Below are positions 16,339 through 26,424 of a stretch of 64,000 nt of DNA, one piece after another. The position numbers and the translations under genes are program-made. Each line of letters starts with the position of its first letter. Position 1 is the stretch's first letter. This DNA is from Rhodospirillaceae bacterium (GTDB lineage: Bacteria; Pseudomonadota; Alphaproteobacteria; Rhodospirillales; JABHCV01): the NCBI GenBank assembly GCA_018662005.1, contig JABJHA010000015.1, positions 62,001 through 126,000 of the forward strand, read 5' to 3'. The notes under the pieces are model-generated. The model was not told the origin of the DNA. It saw only the letters and a program-made list of their open reading frames with translations, and ran no database searches.

Positions 16339-16686
16339 ATGCCTTCCAAAGACAAGGTCAAACAACCAACAAACAACATGGGTGAGGAAGCCCGGCCTTT
16401 TACGGTCTTTTATGTTAACCCGCAAACACCTGAAGAAGTCCACACCGACACCATTATGGCCGTGGATTGTGAAGACGCCCTGGCCATCGCGGCAGAACAG
16501 CATAAGGCGAACACCATTCTTCATGTTCGGGGTATCGGCGATGACGATTTTTCCGGGGGTGCCATAAACAGTGCGAACATGCACACCCATCAGCAGAAAA
16601 ATTTCCCCTGCGCCCGTTTCATCAACGGTAAATTTCATCAGGCCACATTCACCGATGACCGACTACTGGAAACCCTGCTCGATTAA
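16339..16686 (+). CDS. Hypothetical protein
   Basis: A 115-residue protein I cannot assign. The open frame begins farther upstream, but the ATG at 16339 (MPSKDKVK) follows an AGGGGAAA site and marks the change to normal codon use. The body contains an ARPFTVFYVNP strand, a DALAIAAEQHKANTILHV helix-strand unit and several histidines (NMHTHQQKNF). It looks like a small cytosolic alpha/beta protein. It sits 12 bp before the ROK kinase gene and may be co-transcribed with it. Confidence 0.6.
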   Translation: MPSKDKVKQPTNNMGEEARPFTVFYVNPQTPEEVHTDTIMAVDCEDALAIAAEQHKANTILHVRGIGDDDFSGGAINSANMHTHQQKNFPCARFINGKFHQATFTDDRLLETLLD

Positions 16687-16698
16687 CCTGTATCACCC

Positions 16699-17586
16699 AT
16701 GCGCATTGGCATTGACCTAGGCGGCACAAAGATCGAAGGCATTGTCCTTGACGCACAGGGGCACGAGGTCGCGCGTGTGCGCACCCCTACCCCGGCTGGT
16801 GACTACACAGGCACAGTGAATGCCATAACCCGTGTTGTTGATGATCTGGAAGCCCAGGCCGGCATCGTCGGGCGCTGTACCCCTGTTGGTGTTGGCATTC
16901 CCGGCACCCTGTCGCCGGCAACCTCACTCATCAAGAATGCCAATTCCACCTGTCTTATTGGAAATCCCCTGGACGTCGATCTAACCCGGGCCTTAAAGCG
17001 ACCGGTTCGTCTTGCCAATGACGCCAACTGTTTTGCCGCCTCCGAAGCAACCGACGGGGCCGGGGCCGGGGCGTCCGTTGTTTTCGGGGTCATTCTTGGA
17101 ACCGGGGTCGGCGGCGGCATCGCCATTGATGGCAAGGTGATGGGTGGTCCAAACGGTATTGCCGGTGAATGGGGACACAATCCCTTGCCCTGGCCAGATG
17201 ATGACGAACGCCCCGGCCCCGAATGTTATTGCGGACTGCACGGTTGTATCGAAACCTTCCTGTCGGGCCCCGCCCTGGCTGCCGATTTCAAACATTCAAG
17301 CGGCCTGGACTGTGAAACCCAAGACATCACCTCACTGACAAGCAAAGAAGCGGAGGACGCGCTGGGGCGCTATGAGAGGCGCCTGGCCAAGGCCCTGGCC
17401 GGTGTTATCAACATTCTTGATCCGGATGTCATCGTCCTGGGCGGCGGCTTGTCAAATACCACACGCCTGTATGAAAACGTACCTGCCCATTTGCTACAAT
17501 GGGTGTTCTCTGACCAGGTCGATACCCGACTGGTTGCCAACCAGTGGGGAGATTCAAGCGGTGTTCGCGGCGCCGCCTGGTTGTAG
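16699..17586 (+). CDS. ROK family sugar kinase (fructokinase / N-acetylglucosamine kinase type)
   Basis: A 295-residue ROK protein without the HTH domain of ROK repressors, so a kinase that phosphorylates a hexose or amino sugar. The phosphate-1 motif is in MRIGIDLGGTKIEG. The LANDANCFAASEA block carries the catalytic Asp, followed by GVILGTGVGGGI, then the ROK zinc signature: GEWGHNPLPWP with the His ligand and the CYCGLHGCIE cysteines. VIVLGGGLSN closes the adenosine site. The sugar specificity is not readable; E. coli Mak and NagK are the closest functional models. Confidence 0.9.
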   Translation: MRIGIDLGGTKIEGIVLDAQGHEVARVRTPTPAGDYTGTVNAITRVVDDLEAQAGIVGRCTPVGVGIPGTLSPATSLIKNANSTCLIGNPLDVDLTRALKRPVRLANDANCFAASEATDGAGAGASVVFGVILGTGVGGGIAIDGKVMGGPNGIAGEWGHNPLPWPDDDERPGPECYCGLHGCIETFLSGPALAADFKHSSGLDCETQDITSLTSKEAEDALGRYERRLAKALAGVINILDPDVIVLGGGLSNTTRLYENVPAHLLQWVFSDQVDTRLVANQWGDSSGVRGAAWL

Positions 17587-17779
17587 TCTTAAGGTCGCAA
17601 GGCGGAATCTTTTCCCTGCTCAAACCGCAATTTTCGCCTTACCCGGCAAATTTTGCCCTGTGGGTAACTCCTTAATCCATTGATTTAAAACGATTGTCTT
17701 CTTGGCACGAGCCTTGCTGGTAAAGAAGGCAAGCGGTGAAGGATTTGTTAACCATTGGCCGCACCAACAATGAAGGGAC

Positions 17780-18481
17780 GTGTCCGTGAACTCTATATCC
17801 CGTGCACCATCACGTGCAGTACCGGAGTTGAATTACCGGGAAAGGCTGTTTGGCAAGATCCGCTGTTTCGCGCACAGCCTTGGTCATTTGATTTATGGCT
17901 CCGACAGTCACACCCAGAACTCCGCGACGGCCTCGGCAATGCTCATCGACCACTTGCAAGGACGTATCGCCGAGTTGGAGCGACAGACAGAAACCGACGA
18001 GCTAACCGGGCTGTTGAATCGTCGTGGTTTTGACAAACAACTGCAACGGGTTCTCTCAGGCGTTGAGCGTTATGACGAACAGGGCGTGTTGATTTACATC
18101 GACCTGGATGCCTTCAAACCGATCAATGACAGTTACGGACATGCCGCCGGTGACGAGGTACTGCGCCATGTCGCAAATCTGCTGAGCGACGGCATCCGCG
18201 ATACGGATTTTGTCGGCAGGTTGGGCGGCGATGAATTTGCAATCCTGTTAACCCATTCCAATTGGGAAAACGGGTTAAGGCGGGCGGAACGGATCGAAAA
18301 TCAATTAAATAAATCCATCGTCCATTGGCAGGGACGGATGATTGCCATTAGCGCCAGTTTTGGTTTGCAGGAATACGGTGACAAAGAACAAGGCGGCGAC
18401 CTTTTAGCACGGGCCGATGATGCCATGTACAAGACCAAGCGGATGCGCACCGGGCGTGAGCGGTTTCGAGTGAACTTATGA
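17780..18481 (+). CDS. Diguanylate cyclase (GGDEF domain)
   Basis: A 233-residue protein: an N-terminal 70 residues without a known sensor domain and ending in a coiled-coil linker (LQGRIAELERQTETDELTG), then a complete GGDEF domain. The active site is GGDEF at 149-153. An RxxD inhibitory site (RDTD, 140-143) lies exactly five residues before it, so product feedback by cyclic di-GMP is expected. The start is GTG at 17780 after a GAAGGGA site. No membrane segment is visible, so the enzyme is probably cytosolic. Confidence 0.9.
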   Translation: MSVNSISRAPSRAVPELNYRERLFGKIRCFAHSLGHLIYGSDSHTQNSATASAMLIDHLQGRIAELERQTETDELTGLLNRRGFDKQLQRVLSGVERYDEQGVLIYIDLDAFKPINDSYGHAAGDEVLRHVANLLSDGIRDTDFVGRLGGDEFAILLTHSNWENGLRRAERIENQLNKSIVHWQGRMIAISASFGLQEYGDKEQGGDLLARADDAMYKTKRMRTGRERFRVNL

Positions 18482-18560
18482 ATGTGGGCACGGTAAGACA
18501 GGAGACGCCCTCCCCCGCCCCCTCTCAACCTCCGGGGCTCTCCCTCACCGTGGCAACCCC

Positions 18561-18589
18561 GCCCCGCCCGTTTGGACCACGGGCGGGGC
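18561..18589 (+). terminator. GC-rich hairpin after the diguanylate cyclase gene
   Basis: GCCCCGCCCGT (18561-18571) and ACGGGCGGGGC (18579-18589) form a perfect 11-bp stem with a 7-nt loop. The following sequence (ACCCTATTTCA) has no long T-run, so termination may be weak or the hairpin may stabilise the transcript. Confidence 0.55.
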
Positions 18590-18623
18590 ACCCTATTTCA
18601 GATATACATGTGTGGAGACGGCC

Positions 18624-19103
18624 ATGAAGATGGCCGTTAATTCCAATATTATGCCCATAGAACCCCTGGCACTGGGGCGTTCACTGGTTCCGGTTAAACA
18701 GAACCCTGTGGTTGCAAGTGGTTCGCTTGTTGACCGCTCACATGACCTGGAACACACACGCAGTCAAAAGCCTGCCATTCCTGCCATGGATGTTCGCCAA
18801 ATGAGCCCCCGAAAAATGGCCGGGTTGAGCATGGATTTGTATGTTGCCGGTATCATTGAATGGGAAGAGCACGAGATGCTGGCGTTCCAGGCAGAGCTGC
18901 ATCCAGACTATAATAAATCAATTGGCGCCCTGACAGGTAAACCCGCCCGGCCCGATCATCCAAAAGATTTTATTGAAGAATGGGAAGACAGATTAGCCTT
19001 CCAGCGACGATATAACCCCGACAACGTCCGTCGTATCAGACGAACGGAACATATCAAAAATATACTCAACCAGATTGACGCCCCAACCCATGTCCTCGTT
19101 TGA
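18624..19103 (+). CDS. Conserved-looking hypothetical protein
   Basis: A 159-residue protein. The first 60 residues are low in complexity. The C-terminal 90 contain strongly patterned blocks (MSPRKMAGLSMDLYVAGII, EEHEMLAFQAELHPDYN, IEEWEDRLAFQRRYNP) that I recall from small uncharacterised proteins of Rhodospirillales. The start ATG 18624 has a GGAGA site. Its last 111 bp overlap the 3' end of the opposite-strand SPOR lipoprotein gene, an unusually long antiparallel overlap for two frames that both look real. Function unknown. Confidence 0.65.
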   Translation: MKMAVNSNIMPIEPLALGRSLVPVKQNPVVASGSLVDRSHDLEHTRSQKPAIPAMDVRQMSPRKMAGLSMDLYVAGIIEWEEHEMLAFQAELHPDYNKSIGALTGKPARPDHPKDFIEEWEDRLAFQRRYNPDNVRRIRRTEHIKNILNQIDAPTHVLV

Positions 19104-20318
19104 GGAAGCAGGAGCCGTGCTCTTTTTAGCTACTTCGCGCTGATGCTCAACGACTGGATTTTCCGCAATTTCTTCATCGACCAACTCGGCTTCAACGGGT
19201 GTATCGGCCAGCAGAACATCACTGATGATCGCATCAGGATTCAGACTAAGGGCCCAAATATTGTCAATACCGGTTCTGGCCAGCACGCGGCGAACTTTAA
19301 GGCCTTCAGCTTCAGCATAAGGGCCGATAACGACCCGATGCCGCCATCCCTCGGCCGTTTCGGCCGAAATAATACGGGGTGAGAAACTTGCTTTGCTTTT
19401 GGCAAAGTTACTGGCGTTTTCGGCGCTCGAGAAACTGCCGATCACCAGGTGATGCTTTTTACTGTCGATATACTCAGAGGACTGCACAGCCTCTGTCTCG
19501 TCAGGGGTTTCGGCAATTTCATCAGGTTTAACAGACTTTACAACCGGTTCAGGCTTCACCTCTTGTGGAACCTCGGCGATCGATTGATCAGGCGCTGACA
19601 AAGCCTTCGGGCTGGCCAGTGTCCAGTCGCGATGATCGACACGCATGGCCCATGCATTGCCGATGCCTGCCAGCTTCAAATGAAGACGCATTTCTCTTTT
19701 TTGATCAGCCGCAAAGGGCCCGACGGCAACCCGGTAAACCTCGAGCCCGTCAAGCCGTGAGGCCATCACTGCAGGGCCCAGCTCTTTGTGCCTGCCAATC
19801 ATCCGACGGGCATTTTCACGTTTGGAAAAACTACCAATAACGAAATACAGGTCGGCGTCCAGGCGATCGGACCAGACACGCTTGCCAGAAATCATCAGGC
19901 GCTCACCGACCTTGGAATTTTGTTGGGGCCTGGAAACAACGGCGGGTTCAACCTGAGGAGTTCCGGCAGCGGTTTCAAAGTTGGCGAGGGAAGCAACATC
20001 AAGCTCGCTTTGCGCGGCTTGCGCTGAAGGCTGCGCATCCGATACAGAAGAATCAGCCGAGGCAACAGCGAACGTTCCGGCATCATCATTTTCACTGCAA
20101 ATTTCGTCACCCTTCAAACTACGCCAAATAGCGCAATCCTTTTGCGCGACCATCGACAGTCCATGGTCGGAAAGAGATTTCTTGGTTGCCAAAAAAGAGA
20201 TGCCGTCAAGGGCCCAGGAAGCAATTTGCACAGGAACCGGCAAGGCACAACCCGACAGGATCACCGTACAAACGATGATCGAGAGACCATTCCCCAAACC
20301 CTTTACCCTGTTTTTCAT
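18993..20318 (-). CDS. SPOR-domain lipoprotein
   Basis: A 441-residue envelope protein. Residues 1-25 are a lipoprotein signal with lipobox LSGC (cysteine just before ALPVPVQ). A segment ALDGISFLATKKSLSDHGLS, seen in related alphaproteobacterial proteins, follows. Two SPOR-like repeats are present, near 155-230 (LYFVIGSFSKRENARRM...) and 290-365 (HHLVIGSFSSAENASNF...). SPOR domains bind denuded glycan strands of septal peptidoglycan, so a role at the division site is likely. Pro/Glu-rich linkers separate the parts. I chose ATG 20318; an upstream ATG at 20339 is also possible. Confidence 0.82.
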   Translation of the reverse strand: MKNRVKGLGNGLSIIVCTVILSGCALPVPVQIASWALDGISFLATKKSLSDHGLSMVAQKDCAIWRSLKGDEICSENDDAGTFAVASADSSVSDAQPSAQAAQSELDVASLANFETAAGTPQVEPAVVSRPQQNSKVGERLMISGKRVWSDRLDADLYFVIGSFSKRENARRMIGRHKELGPAVMASRLDGLEVYRVAVGPFAADQKREMRLHLKLAGIGNAWAMRVDHRDWTLASPKALSAPDQSIAEVPQEVKPEPVVKSVKPDEIAETPDETEAVQSSEYIDSKKHHLVIGSFSSAENASNFAKSKASFSPRIISAETAEGWRHRVVIGPYAEAEGLKVRRVLARTGIDNIWALSLNPDAIISDVLLADTPVEAELVDEEIAENPVVEHQREVAKKSTAPASSNEDMGWGVNLVEYIFDMFRSSDTTDVVGVISSLEG

Positions 20319-20579
20319 ATTTATCGAACTTTTTAGCATTCTTCTCGTTTCTCTGCCCACGGCCCGCATTATGGCCATGATTGCGTCTCATGCCCAGCTT
20401 AAATAGGCATTTTCCAGCATCACTATTTATTTCATTTGCACTTTTGTCACACCTCAACAGACGTATTTTCCGCTGTTTTAAGTACTATTGGGACTTTTTC
20501 CATCAAATTCAGAGTAATTCACGCACCATTAAGTCACATGGGGTTTTCCTTCGCCAACTTTCCCTATATACGTTTCAAC

Positions 20580-21740
20580 ATGCCTATGATCACCGACTCA
20601 GGCGCTCTTGCCGCCTTCTGCAAGACCCTTTCCGGAACGCCGTTTATCACTGTCGATACGGAATTCATGCGCGAGACGACCTACTGGCCGGTTTTGTGCC
20701 TGATCCAGGTTGCCGGACCTGATGACGCCCGGGCCATTGATGCCTTGGCCCCCGGCCTTGACCTTGCACCCTTGTTTGACCTTTTCGATGATACGTCCAT
20801 TCTCAAGGTCTTCCATGCGGCCAGACAGGACCTGGAAATTTTTTACCATTTGATGGGACACCTGCCGAGCCCGCTTTTCGACACGCAGGTTGCGGCCATG
20901 GTCTGCGGGTTTGGCGATTCGGTCGGCTATCAAACCCTGATCGCCAAACTGACGAAAGCCCGAATCGATAAATCATCGCGCTTTACTGACTGGTCATTGC
21001 GCCCGCTTAGCGATCGGCAGATTTCCTATGCGCTGTCCGACGTAACCCACCTGCGTGATGCCTACCGCAAATTGGCGCAAAAACTTGAAGCGAACGGACG
21101 CGAAAGCTGGCTCGGCGAAGAAATGGCTATTTTGGAGGCTCCCGAAACCTATGACCCGGACCCCCATCAAACGTTCCGCCGCATTAAATCGCGAGGTTCC
21201 AGCCCGCGTTTTCTGGCCATCCTGCGCGAGTTGGCTGCCTGGCGGGAGCTTGAGGCGCGAAACCGTGACCAGCCACGCAACCGAATATTAAGGGACGAAG
21301 CGCTGCTGGAAATTGCCCATCACACACCAAAGACAGTGGGTGACCTGGAACGCACCCGTGGCCTTGGCCGGAAAATGGCCGAAGGGCCAGCCGGCGCACG
21401 CTTGCTTGAGGCCGTCACAAAAGGCATCGCCGTTGATGATGCCGATTGCCCGAAACCCGAACACAAACCCGATATGCCTCGAGGACTGGGACCGGTCATC
21501 GATCTACTCAGGGTGCTTTTGAAAATGAAGTGCGATGAAGGAGACGTCGCCCAGAAATTGCTGGCCTCGGCAAACGATATTGAACTGATCGCAGCCTTTG
21601 GCGAGGACGCCGATGTGCGCGCCATGCATGGCTGGCGCCGGGAATTATTCGGCGAGGACGCTCTGAAGCTCCGCCGCGGCGATATCGGTTTTGTTATTAA
21701 AAACAAACACCTGGCCTTAATGAAACCGGAAAACCTTTAG
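20580..21740 (+). CDS. rnd: Ribonuclease D
   Basis: A 386-residue 3'-5' exoribonuclease that trims tRNA and other stable RNA 3' ends. The DEDD exonuclease motifs are visible: VDTEFMRE (motif I), ILKVFHAARQDLEIF (motif II) and YALSDVTHLRDAY (motif III). An HRDC domain follows at about 205-285 and a C-terminal HRDC-like domain completes the usual RNase D plan. The open frame extends upstream, but the ATG at 20580 fits the family start (MPMITDSGALA). The stop overlaps that of the convergent ppx by 4 bp. Confidence 0.93.
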   Translation: MPMITDSGALAAFCKTLSGTPFITVDTEFMRETTYWPVLCLIQVAGPDDARAIDALAPGLDLAPLFDLFDDTSILKVFHAARQDLEIFYHLMGHLPSPLFDTQVAAMVCGFGDSVGYQTLIAKLTKARIDKSSRFTDWSLRPLSDRQISYALSDVTHLRDAYRKLAQKLEANGRESWLGEEMAILEAPETYDPDPHQTFRRIKSRGSSPRFLAILRELAAWRELEARNRDQPRNRILRDEALLEIAHHTPKTVGDLERTRGLGRKMAEGPAGARLLEAVTKGIAVDDADCPKPEHKPDMPRGLGPVIDLLRVLLKMKCDEGDVAQKLLASANDIELIAAFGEDADVRAMHGWRRELFGEDALKLRRGDIGFVIKNKHLALMKPENL

Positions 21741-23236
21741 CCGGTAGCGCCCTTCAACCCCAATGAACGCGCCAGGGTTTTCAAGCGGCGTTCGACAGTT
21801 TCACTGATGAATAACTCACTGTCTTTGGGAACAACAAGTGTCAATTTACTGTCACTGACTTTCAGGCGGGTTTGTTCCAGCCGTCCCGGCGCACTGCCCG
21901 ACAAAGTATGTGCAAGACGCAATGCCAACCCGACAACCTGAACCCAGGCCTGCTGGCCCGGATCAAGCAGGGAGCGGACTGGCGACACCAGTTTCGAGTC
22001 CGGGTCGCCGTTGTATCGAACGTAAACGGCCTCGGCGAGCAACACCCGGTTAGGATGTGTCAGTCCGGCGAAGGGAACTCTTAGCACCCGGTGGAAGGCG
22101 TGTTCGGCGCGATAATCGGGATGCTCGCTCCAGCCGATATCACTGAGCAAACATGCAGCCAGCCGCAACCGACGTTCCGCATTGGATTCATCATCAAACA
22201 GCGGATTCATCCATTCCAGAATTTCACCACCACGGATGGCGAAACGGCCAACCCGTTCTGAATAACTTTTGCAGGCATCGATCAGGGTATCCTGCTCGCG
22301 CAATTTGTCGGGAAGGATTTTCAGCAATTGCCCCTCGCGCATACCGAAGCCCGAAAAAGTCAAAGCCTGCGGCTCAATAACGCGAATCAGGGCCTCCATA
22401 ACCATCGCCGCAGCGGGCAGGGTCTCCATGCGGCGACGGGCAATGCCCGGAATGCGTTGCAGACTGTCGTTGCTTTGAGCTGCGACGATTTTACTTAAAT
22501 GCAGAGCGTCAGCCCGGCGCAGGGTGAAGTTATCCACCACATGCAGGGGATGGCCGATCTGGCTGATAAAAATGCGCGCCAGCGCACGCCATGACCCGCC
22601 AATGGCATAGAAGGTCCTGCCCTTTGCTTGTTTAATCCACGGAAGTTCGGCAAGGCTTTCGACGATCAGGTTTGCCGCGCGCTCTGACCCCTGTTCCATT
22701 GCTTCGGCCATCCGCAGGTGGCCTAAGGGAAGAGTTCCCTGCTCTCCAAAACTGCCCTTTTCAAGGGTCACCAGATCAAGACTGCCGCCACCCAGGTCGC
22801 CGACCAGACCATCTGCGTGGGGGACGCCGCTCAGCAACCCCATGGCTGCCAGTTTAGCCTCTTCGGGGCCGCTTAGAACCTTAACATCCAATCCAAAACG
22901 ACGCTTGATCTCGGCGACGAAATCCGGGCCGTCAACAGCTTCGCGCACCGCTGACGTCGCCACCAGTTCCAGATGATCCGCACCCATTGAATGGCTCAGA
23001 TTGATAAACCGGGACAAACTGTCCATGGCCAGCAAAACACCTTCCGGATTTAGACGTCCACTGGCGGCCAGTCCCCGTCCCAGTTCGCACTGGGCTTTTT
23101 CGTTAAACATGGGAATAGGAAGGCGCAAGGGCGCGTCGTAGACAACAAGGCGAAGTGTGTTCGAGCCAATGTCGATGATGGCGACTTTGCCGGGGCCGTC
23201 CGTATCGGCATCAGATAAAGGAGAAACCCCGTTCAT
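21737..23236 (-). CDS. ppx: Exopolyphosphatase / guanosine pentaphosphatase (Ppx/GppA family)
   Basis: A 499-residue Ppx/GppA protein with the ASKHA ATPase-like fold: IIDIGSNTLRLVVYD at the start, ATSAVREA, SGPEEAKLAAMG, and the GDLGGGSLDL phosphate loop. The C-terminal half looks like the HD-type helical domain of the family. It removes terminal phosphate from polyphosphate, and possibly converts pppGpp. Its ATG overlaps the ppk stop (TGATG), so synthesis and breakdown of polyphosphate are translationally coupled. Confidence 0.93.
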   Translation of the reverse strand: MNGVSPLSDADTDGPGKVAIIDIGSNTLRLVVYDAPLRLPIPMFNEKAQCELGRGLAASGRLNPEGVLLAMDSLSRFINLSHSMGADHLELVATSAVREAVDGPDFVAEIKRRFGLDVKVLSGPEEAKLAAMGLLSGVPHADGLVGDLGGGSLDLVTLEKGSFGEQGTLPLGHLRMAEAMEQGSERAANLIVESLAELPWIKQAKGRTFYAIGGSWRALARIFISQIGHPLHVVDNFTLRRADALHLSKIVAAQSNDSLQRIPGIARRRMETLPAAAMVMEALIRVIEPQALTFSGFGMREGQLLKILPDKLREQDTLIDACKSYSERVGRFAIRGGEILEWMNPLFDDESNAERRLRLAACLLSDIGWSEHPDYRAEHAFHRVLRVPFAGLTHPNRVLLAEAVYVRYNGDPDSKLVSPVRSLLDPGQQAWVQVVGLALRLAHTLSGSAPGRLEQTRLKVSDSKLTLVVPKDSELFISETVERRLKTLARSLGLKGATG

Positions 23237-25494
23237 CAGGTTTTTTTCAACACCAACTGCGGGGATGTGTCTGGATTTTTATCACGCGAACTACCGCGAC
23301 CCGACAGGCTTGGGTTGGTGATAAAATATTTATGGGCGTTAAATACCGAAACGGACGGTTGATCCGAATCCCCTTCGTCAACAGCGGGATCAATAATCCG
23401 TGTATAGTCCCCATTGGGTCCTAAAGCCCAACTCTGTTCGCTATCGTTCAAGTTAGCGACCATGATTTCATCAAGGATCTGGGCATGTACTGTTTCATCT
23501 TCTACAGGAACCAGAACTTCGACCCGCCAGTCCATATTTCGCTGCATCCAATCGGCTGACGATATGTACACTTTGGCTTTTCTGGAAGGTAGCTTGTGAC
23601 CACTGCCGAAGGCGACGATACGGCTGTGCTCAAGGAATCGCCCGACGATGCTCTTGACCCGAATATTTTCCGACAATCCCGGAATACCAGGTCTTAGACA
23701 ACAGATACCGCGAACCACAAGATCAACTTTAACACCGGCGTTAGAAGCCCTGTACAGGGTGTCGATGATTTCGGCATCGACAAGTGAATTCAATTTGGCC
23801 CAGATGGTGGCCGGTCTACCAGCCTTGGCGTGCTCAATTTCCTCTTCAAAATGTTTAGCCAGCGTGTCCCGCATATCAATTGGCGATGCCGACAGATGTT
23901 CCAAAGTTTCGGGGCGCGCTGTGCCGGTCATGAAGTTGAACATCTTCGCCGCGTCCCGGCACAGTCCTTCATCGCTGGTAAAGAACGACAGGTCCGTATA
24001 GACCTTCGCCGTATCAGGATGGTAGTTGCCGGTACCAAAATGCACATAGGCGCGCATCCCCTTGCCGCTACTGGAATGACGAACGACCAAGCTAACCTTG
24101 GCGTGGACTTTTTTGTCGGGCAGGCCATAAACCACCTGTGCCCCGGCCCGTTCCAAATCGCGAGCCCAGCGAATATTGGCTTCCTCATCAAAACGGGCCT
24201 TTAATTCGACCATCGCCGTAACAGATTTTCCGGCTTCGGCCGCTTCAACCAGCGCCTTGACGATTGGTGAATTATCGCTGGTCCGGTACAGGGTTTGCTT
24301 GATCGCCACCACTTTCGGATCCTGCGCAGCCTGCCGCAAGAACTGCACCACCACGTCAAAACTTTCATAAGGGTGGTGTACGACGATGTCTTTTTTACGA
24401 ATAGCAGCAAAGCAATTACCGGAAAAATCCCTTATCCGTTCAGGGAAGCGGGCATTGAAAGGATCGAACAACAGGTCCGGGCGTTCGTCGACAATCAATT
24501 GCCGCGTTTCCCCGACCCCCAAAAGCCCTTCGCGGTAAATAATATCCTCCGGGGCGAGCCCCAGATTTTCGGTTACCAACTGGCGCAATTCTTTGGGTGT
24601 ATCAAGACTGAAGGAAAGCAGGATGGTGCTGCCCCGGCGACGCCGTTTAAGCGCCGTCTCGAACGTCCGCACCAGATCTTCAGCTTCCTCGTCTACTTCA
24701 ACAACGCTATCGCGAATAATGCGGAAAGAGCCTGACTTGAGTAGCGTAAAATCAGGAAACAACTTGTTCAGAAACAGCCCGATCAGGTCTTCAATAGGGA
24801 TAAAACGAATGTCCTCGCCGGGCAGCCGGAAGAAGCGGTTAAGCATTCTGGGGATCGGAAGCAAGGCGCGAAGCTCTTCATCATCATCGTTGCGACGCAT
24901 TTTCAGGATTAGTGAAAATCCCAGATTGGGAATGAACGGAAAAGGATGAGCAGGATCGATGGCCAATGGCGTCAGCACCGGAAACACCTGTTCCATAAAA
25001 CGCTCTTCAAGCCATTGCCTGTCATCATCTGATAACTCGTCAGGGGCCAGCAAAGTCAGCCCGGCATCACGCAACTCACCCAGTAACGTATGCAGACAGG
25101 TTTGTTGATCTGTGAACAAGGCCATCGCCGACTGGTGAATGGCAACCAGTTGCTGGGCCGGGGTCAGGCCATCCTGACTTTGGGTGACAACACCAGCGCG
25201 CACCTGGCCTTTAAGGCCGGCGACACGAACCATGTAGAATTCATCAAGGTTAATTGCCGAAATGGATAAAAAACGTAAGCGCTCCAGCAGCGGATGTTTT
25301 GGGTTGTTGGCATCACCCAACACACGCGAGTTAAAGGCCAGCCAGGAAAGTTCCCGATTGATAAAACGGCGTCTTGAGCCGGGCTCAACGCTTTTCCAGT
25401 CGGCAGTGGCGGTTGAATCAACGAGCTTGGCCACCGCTGCACCTTTACCAGGTGCCCGGGGAGGTTTGCCGGATTTTATTTGGTCTTCACTCAT
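23236..25494 (-). CDS. ppk1: Polyphosphate kinase 1
   Basis: Full-length PPK1 (752 residues from ATG 25494). It makes polyphosphate from ATP through a phosphohistidine. The N-domain start [17 protein letters not shown], the head domain, and the two phospholipase-D-like C-domains are clear. The autophosphorylated histidine lies in the [12 protein letters not shown] block; [12 protein letters not shown] and the TGNYH segment flank the ATP site. The open frame extends 29 codons upstream; MSEDQIKSG is chosen because earlier codons encode no family sequence. It is coupled to ppx. Confidence 0.95.
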   Translation of the reverse strand: MSEDQIKSGKPPRAPGKGAAVAKLVDSTATADWKSVEPGSRRRFINRELSWLAFNSRVLGDANNPKHPLLERLRFLSISAINLDEFYMVRVAGLKGQVRAGVVTQSQDGLTPAQQLVAIHQSAMALFTDQQTCLHTLLGELRDAGLTLLAPDELSDDDRQWLEERFMEQVFPVLTPLAIDPAHPFPFIPNLGFSLILKMRRNDDDEELRALLPIPRMLNRFFRLPGEDIRFIPIEDLIGLFLNKLFPDFTLLKSGSFRIIRDSVVEVDEEAEDLVRTFETALKRRRRGSTILLSFSLDTPKELRQLVTENLGLAPEDIIYREGLLGVGETRQLIVDERPDLLFDPFNARFPERIRDFSGNCFAAIRKKDIVVHHPYESFDVVVQFLRQAAQDPKVVAIKQTLYRTSDNSPIVKALVEAAEAGKSVTAMVELKARFDEEANIRWARDLERAGAQVVYGLPDKKVHAKVSLVVRHSSSGKGMRAYVHFGTGNYHPDTAKVYTDLSFFTSDEGLCRDAAKMFNFMTGTARPETLEHLSASPIDMRDTLAKHFEEEIEHAKAGRPATIWAKLNSLVDAEIIDTLYRASNAGVKVDLVVRGICCLRPGIPGLSENIRVKSIVGRFLEHSRIVAFGSGHKLPSRKAKVYISSADWMQRNMDWRVEVLVPVEDETVHAQILDEIMVANLNDSEQSWALGPNGDYTRIIDPAVDEGDSDQPSVSVFNAHKYFITNPSLSGRGSSRDKNPDTSPQLVLKKT

Positions 25495-25633
25495 GTCACT
25501 GATTCTACAGATAAAAAAACCATTTGTCATGCCGGTCCGTGGAAGCCCAATAAGTTGAAGGCAATTCCGATCAGGCGGCAAGAATCTGTTCGGGCCTGAA
25601 AATACGTAACTTTTCTGATCGCTCTATAAATTC

Positions 25634-26413
25634 CTAAAATGTGCCCGGATAACCGCCACCGTCAATCAGCAAGTTCTGGCCGGTGATGTAACCGGCCTGG
25701 GCGCTGCAAATGAAAGCGCACAGTTCCCCGAATTCAGCCGGATCACCGAAACGTCCCGCCGGGTTTGAAGCCCTGCGCTCTTCAGTTATTTCAGCAACAG
25801 ATTTGCCGGCCGCTTTGGCCGCCCCTTCAAGGGTGGCGCTCAAGCGGTCTGTATCGAATGGTCCCGGTAATATGGCGTTCAGGGTAACGTTGTGGCGGAC
25901 GGTTTTGCGGGCCAGCCCGGCGCAAAAACCGGTCAGCCCCGAACGCGCCCCGTTGGACAGGCCAAGAACTTCAATCGGCGCCTTGACCGCACCAGAAGTA
26001 ATATTGACGATGCGCCCGAACTTGCGTTCGATCATGCCGTCGACCGTCGCCTTGATCATAAAAATCGGGCTCAACATGTTGGCGTCGAGGGCGGCAAGCC
26101 AGATATCGCGATCCCAATCACGGAAATCGCCGGGCGGTGGACCACCTGCGTTATTAACCAGAATATCCGGGTTTGGGCAGACGCCCAGAGTTGCCTCGCG
26201 ACCTTCCTCGGTGGCGATATCGGCAGCCAGCGTGTGAACAGTCGCACCGGTGGCTTTGCGAATGTCCTCCGCCGTTTCCTCAAGCGGTCCTGCGGTCCTG
26301 GCGGTTATGGTCAGTTCAACACCTTCAGCCGCCAGCGACATCGCGCAAGCCCGGCCCAGGCCCTTTGAGGCGGCGCTCACCAATGCCTTTTTTCCGGCAA
26401 TTCCCAAATCCAT
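25634..26413 (-). CDS. SDR-family protein with altered catalytic residues
   Basis: A 259-residue Rossmann protein related to 3-oxoacyl-ACP reductases: the cofactor loop SAASKGLGRA replaces the usual TGxxxGIG, and NNAGG plus the GRIVNITS strand are normal. At the catalytic triad, Ser140 is kept but the Tyr position (13 residues on) is Ser153 and the Lys position is Arg157 (LGLSNGARSGL). Classical SDR hydride transfer needs Tyr and Lys, so this is either a catalytically different subgroup or a non-enzymatic member. It sits 11 bp downstream of hdaA and is probably co-transcribed. Confidence 0.85.
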   Translation of the reverse strand: MDLGIAGKKALVSAASKGLGRACAMSLAAEGVELTITARTAGPLEETAEDIRKATGATVHTLAADIATEEGREATLGVCPNPDILVNNAGGPPPGDFRDWDRDIWLAALDANMLSPIFMIKATVDGMIERKFGRIVNITSGAVKAPIEVLGLSNGARSGLTGFCAGLARKTVRHNVTLNAILPGPFDTDRLSATLEGAAKAAGKSVAEITEERRASNPAGRFGDPAEFGELCAFICSAQAGYITGQNLLIDGGGYPGTF

Positions 26414-26424
26414 GATGTAATCCT

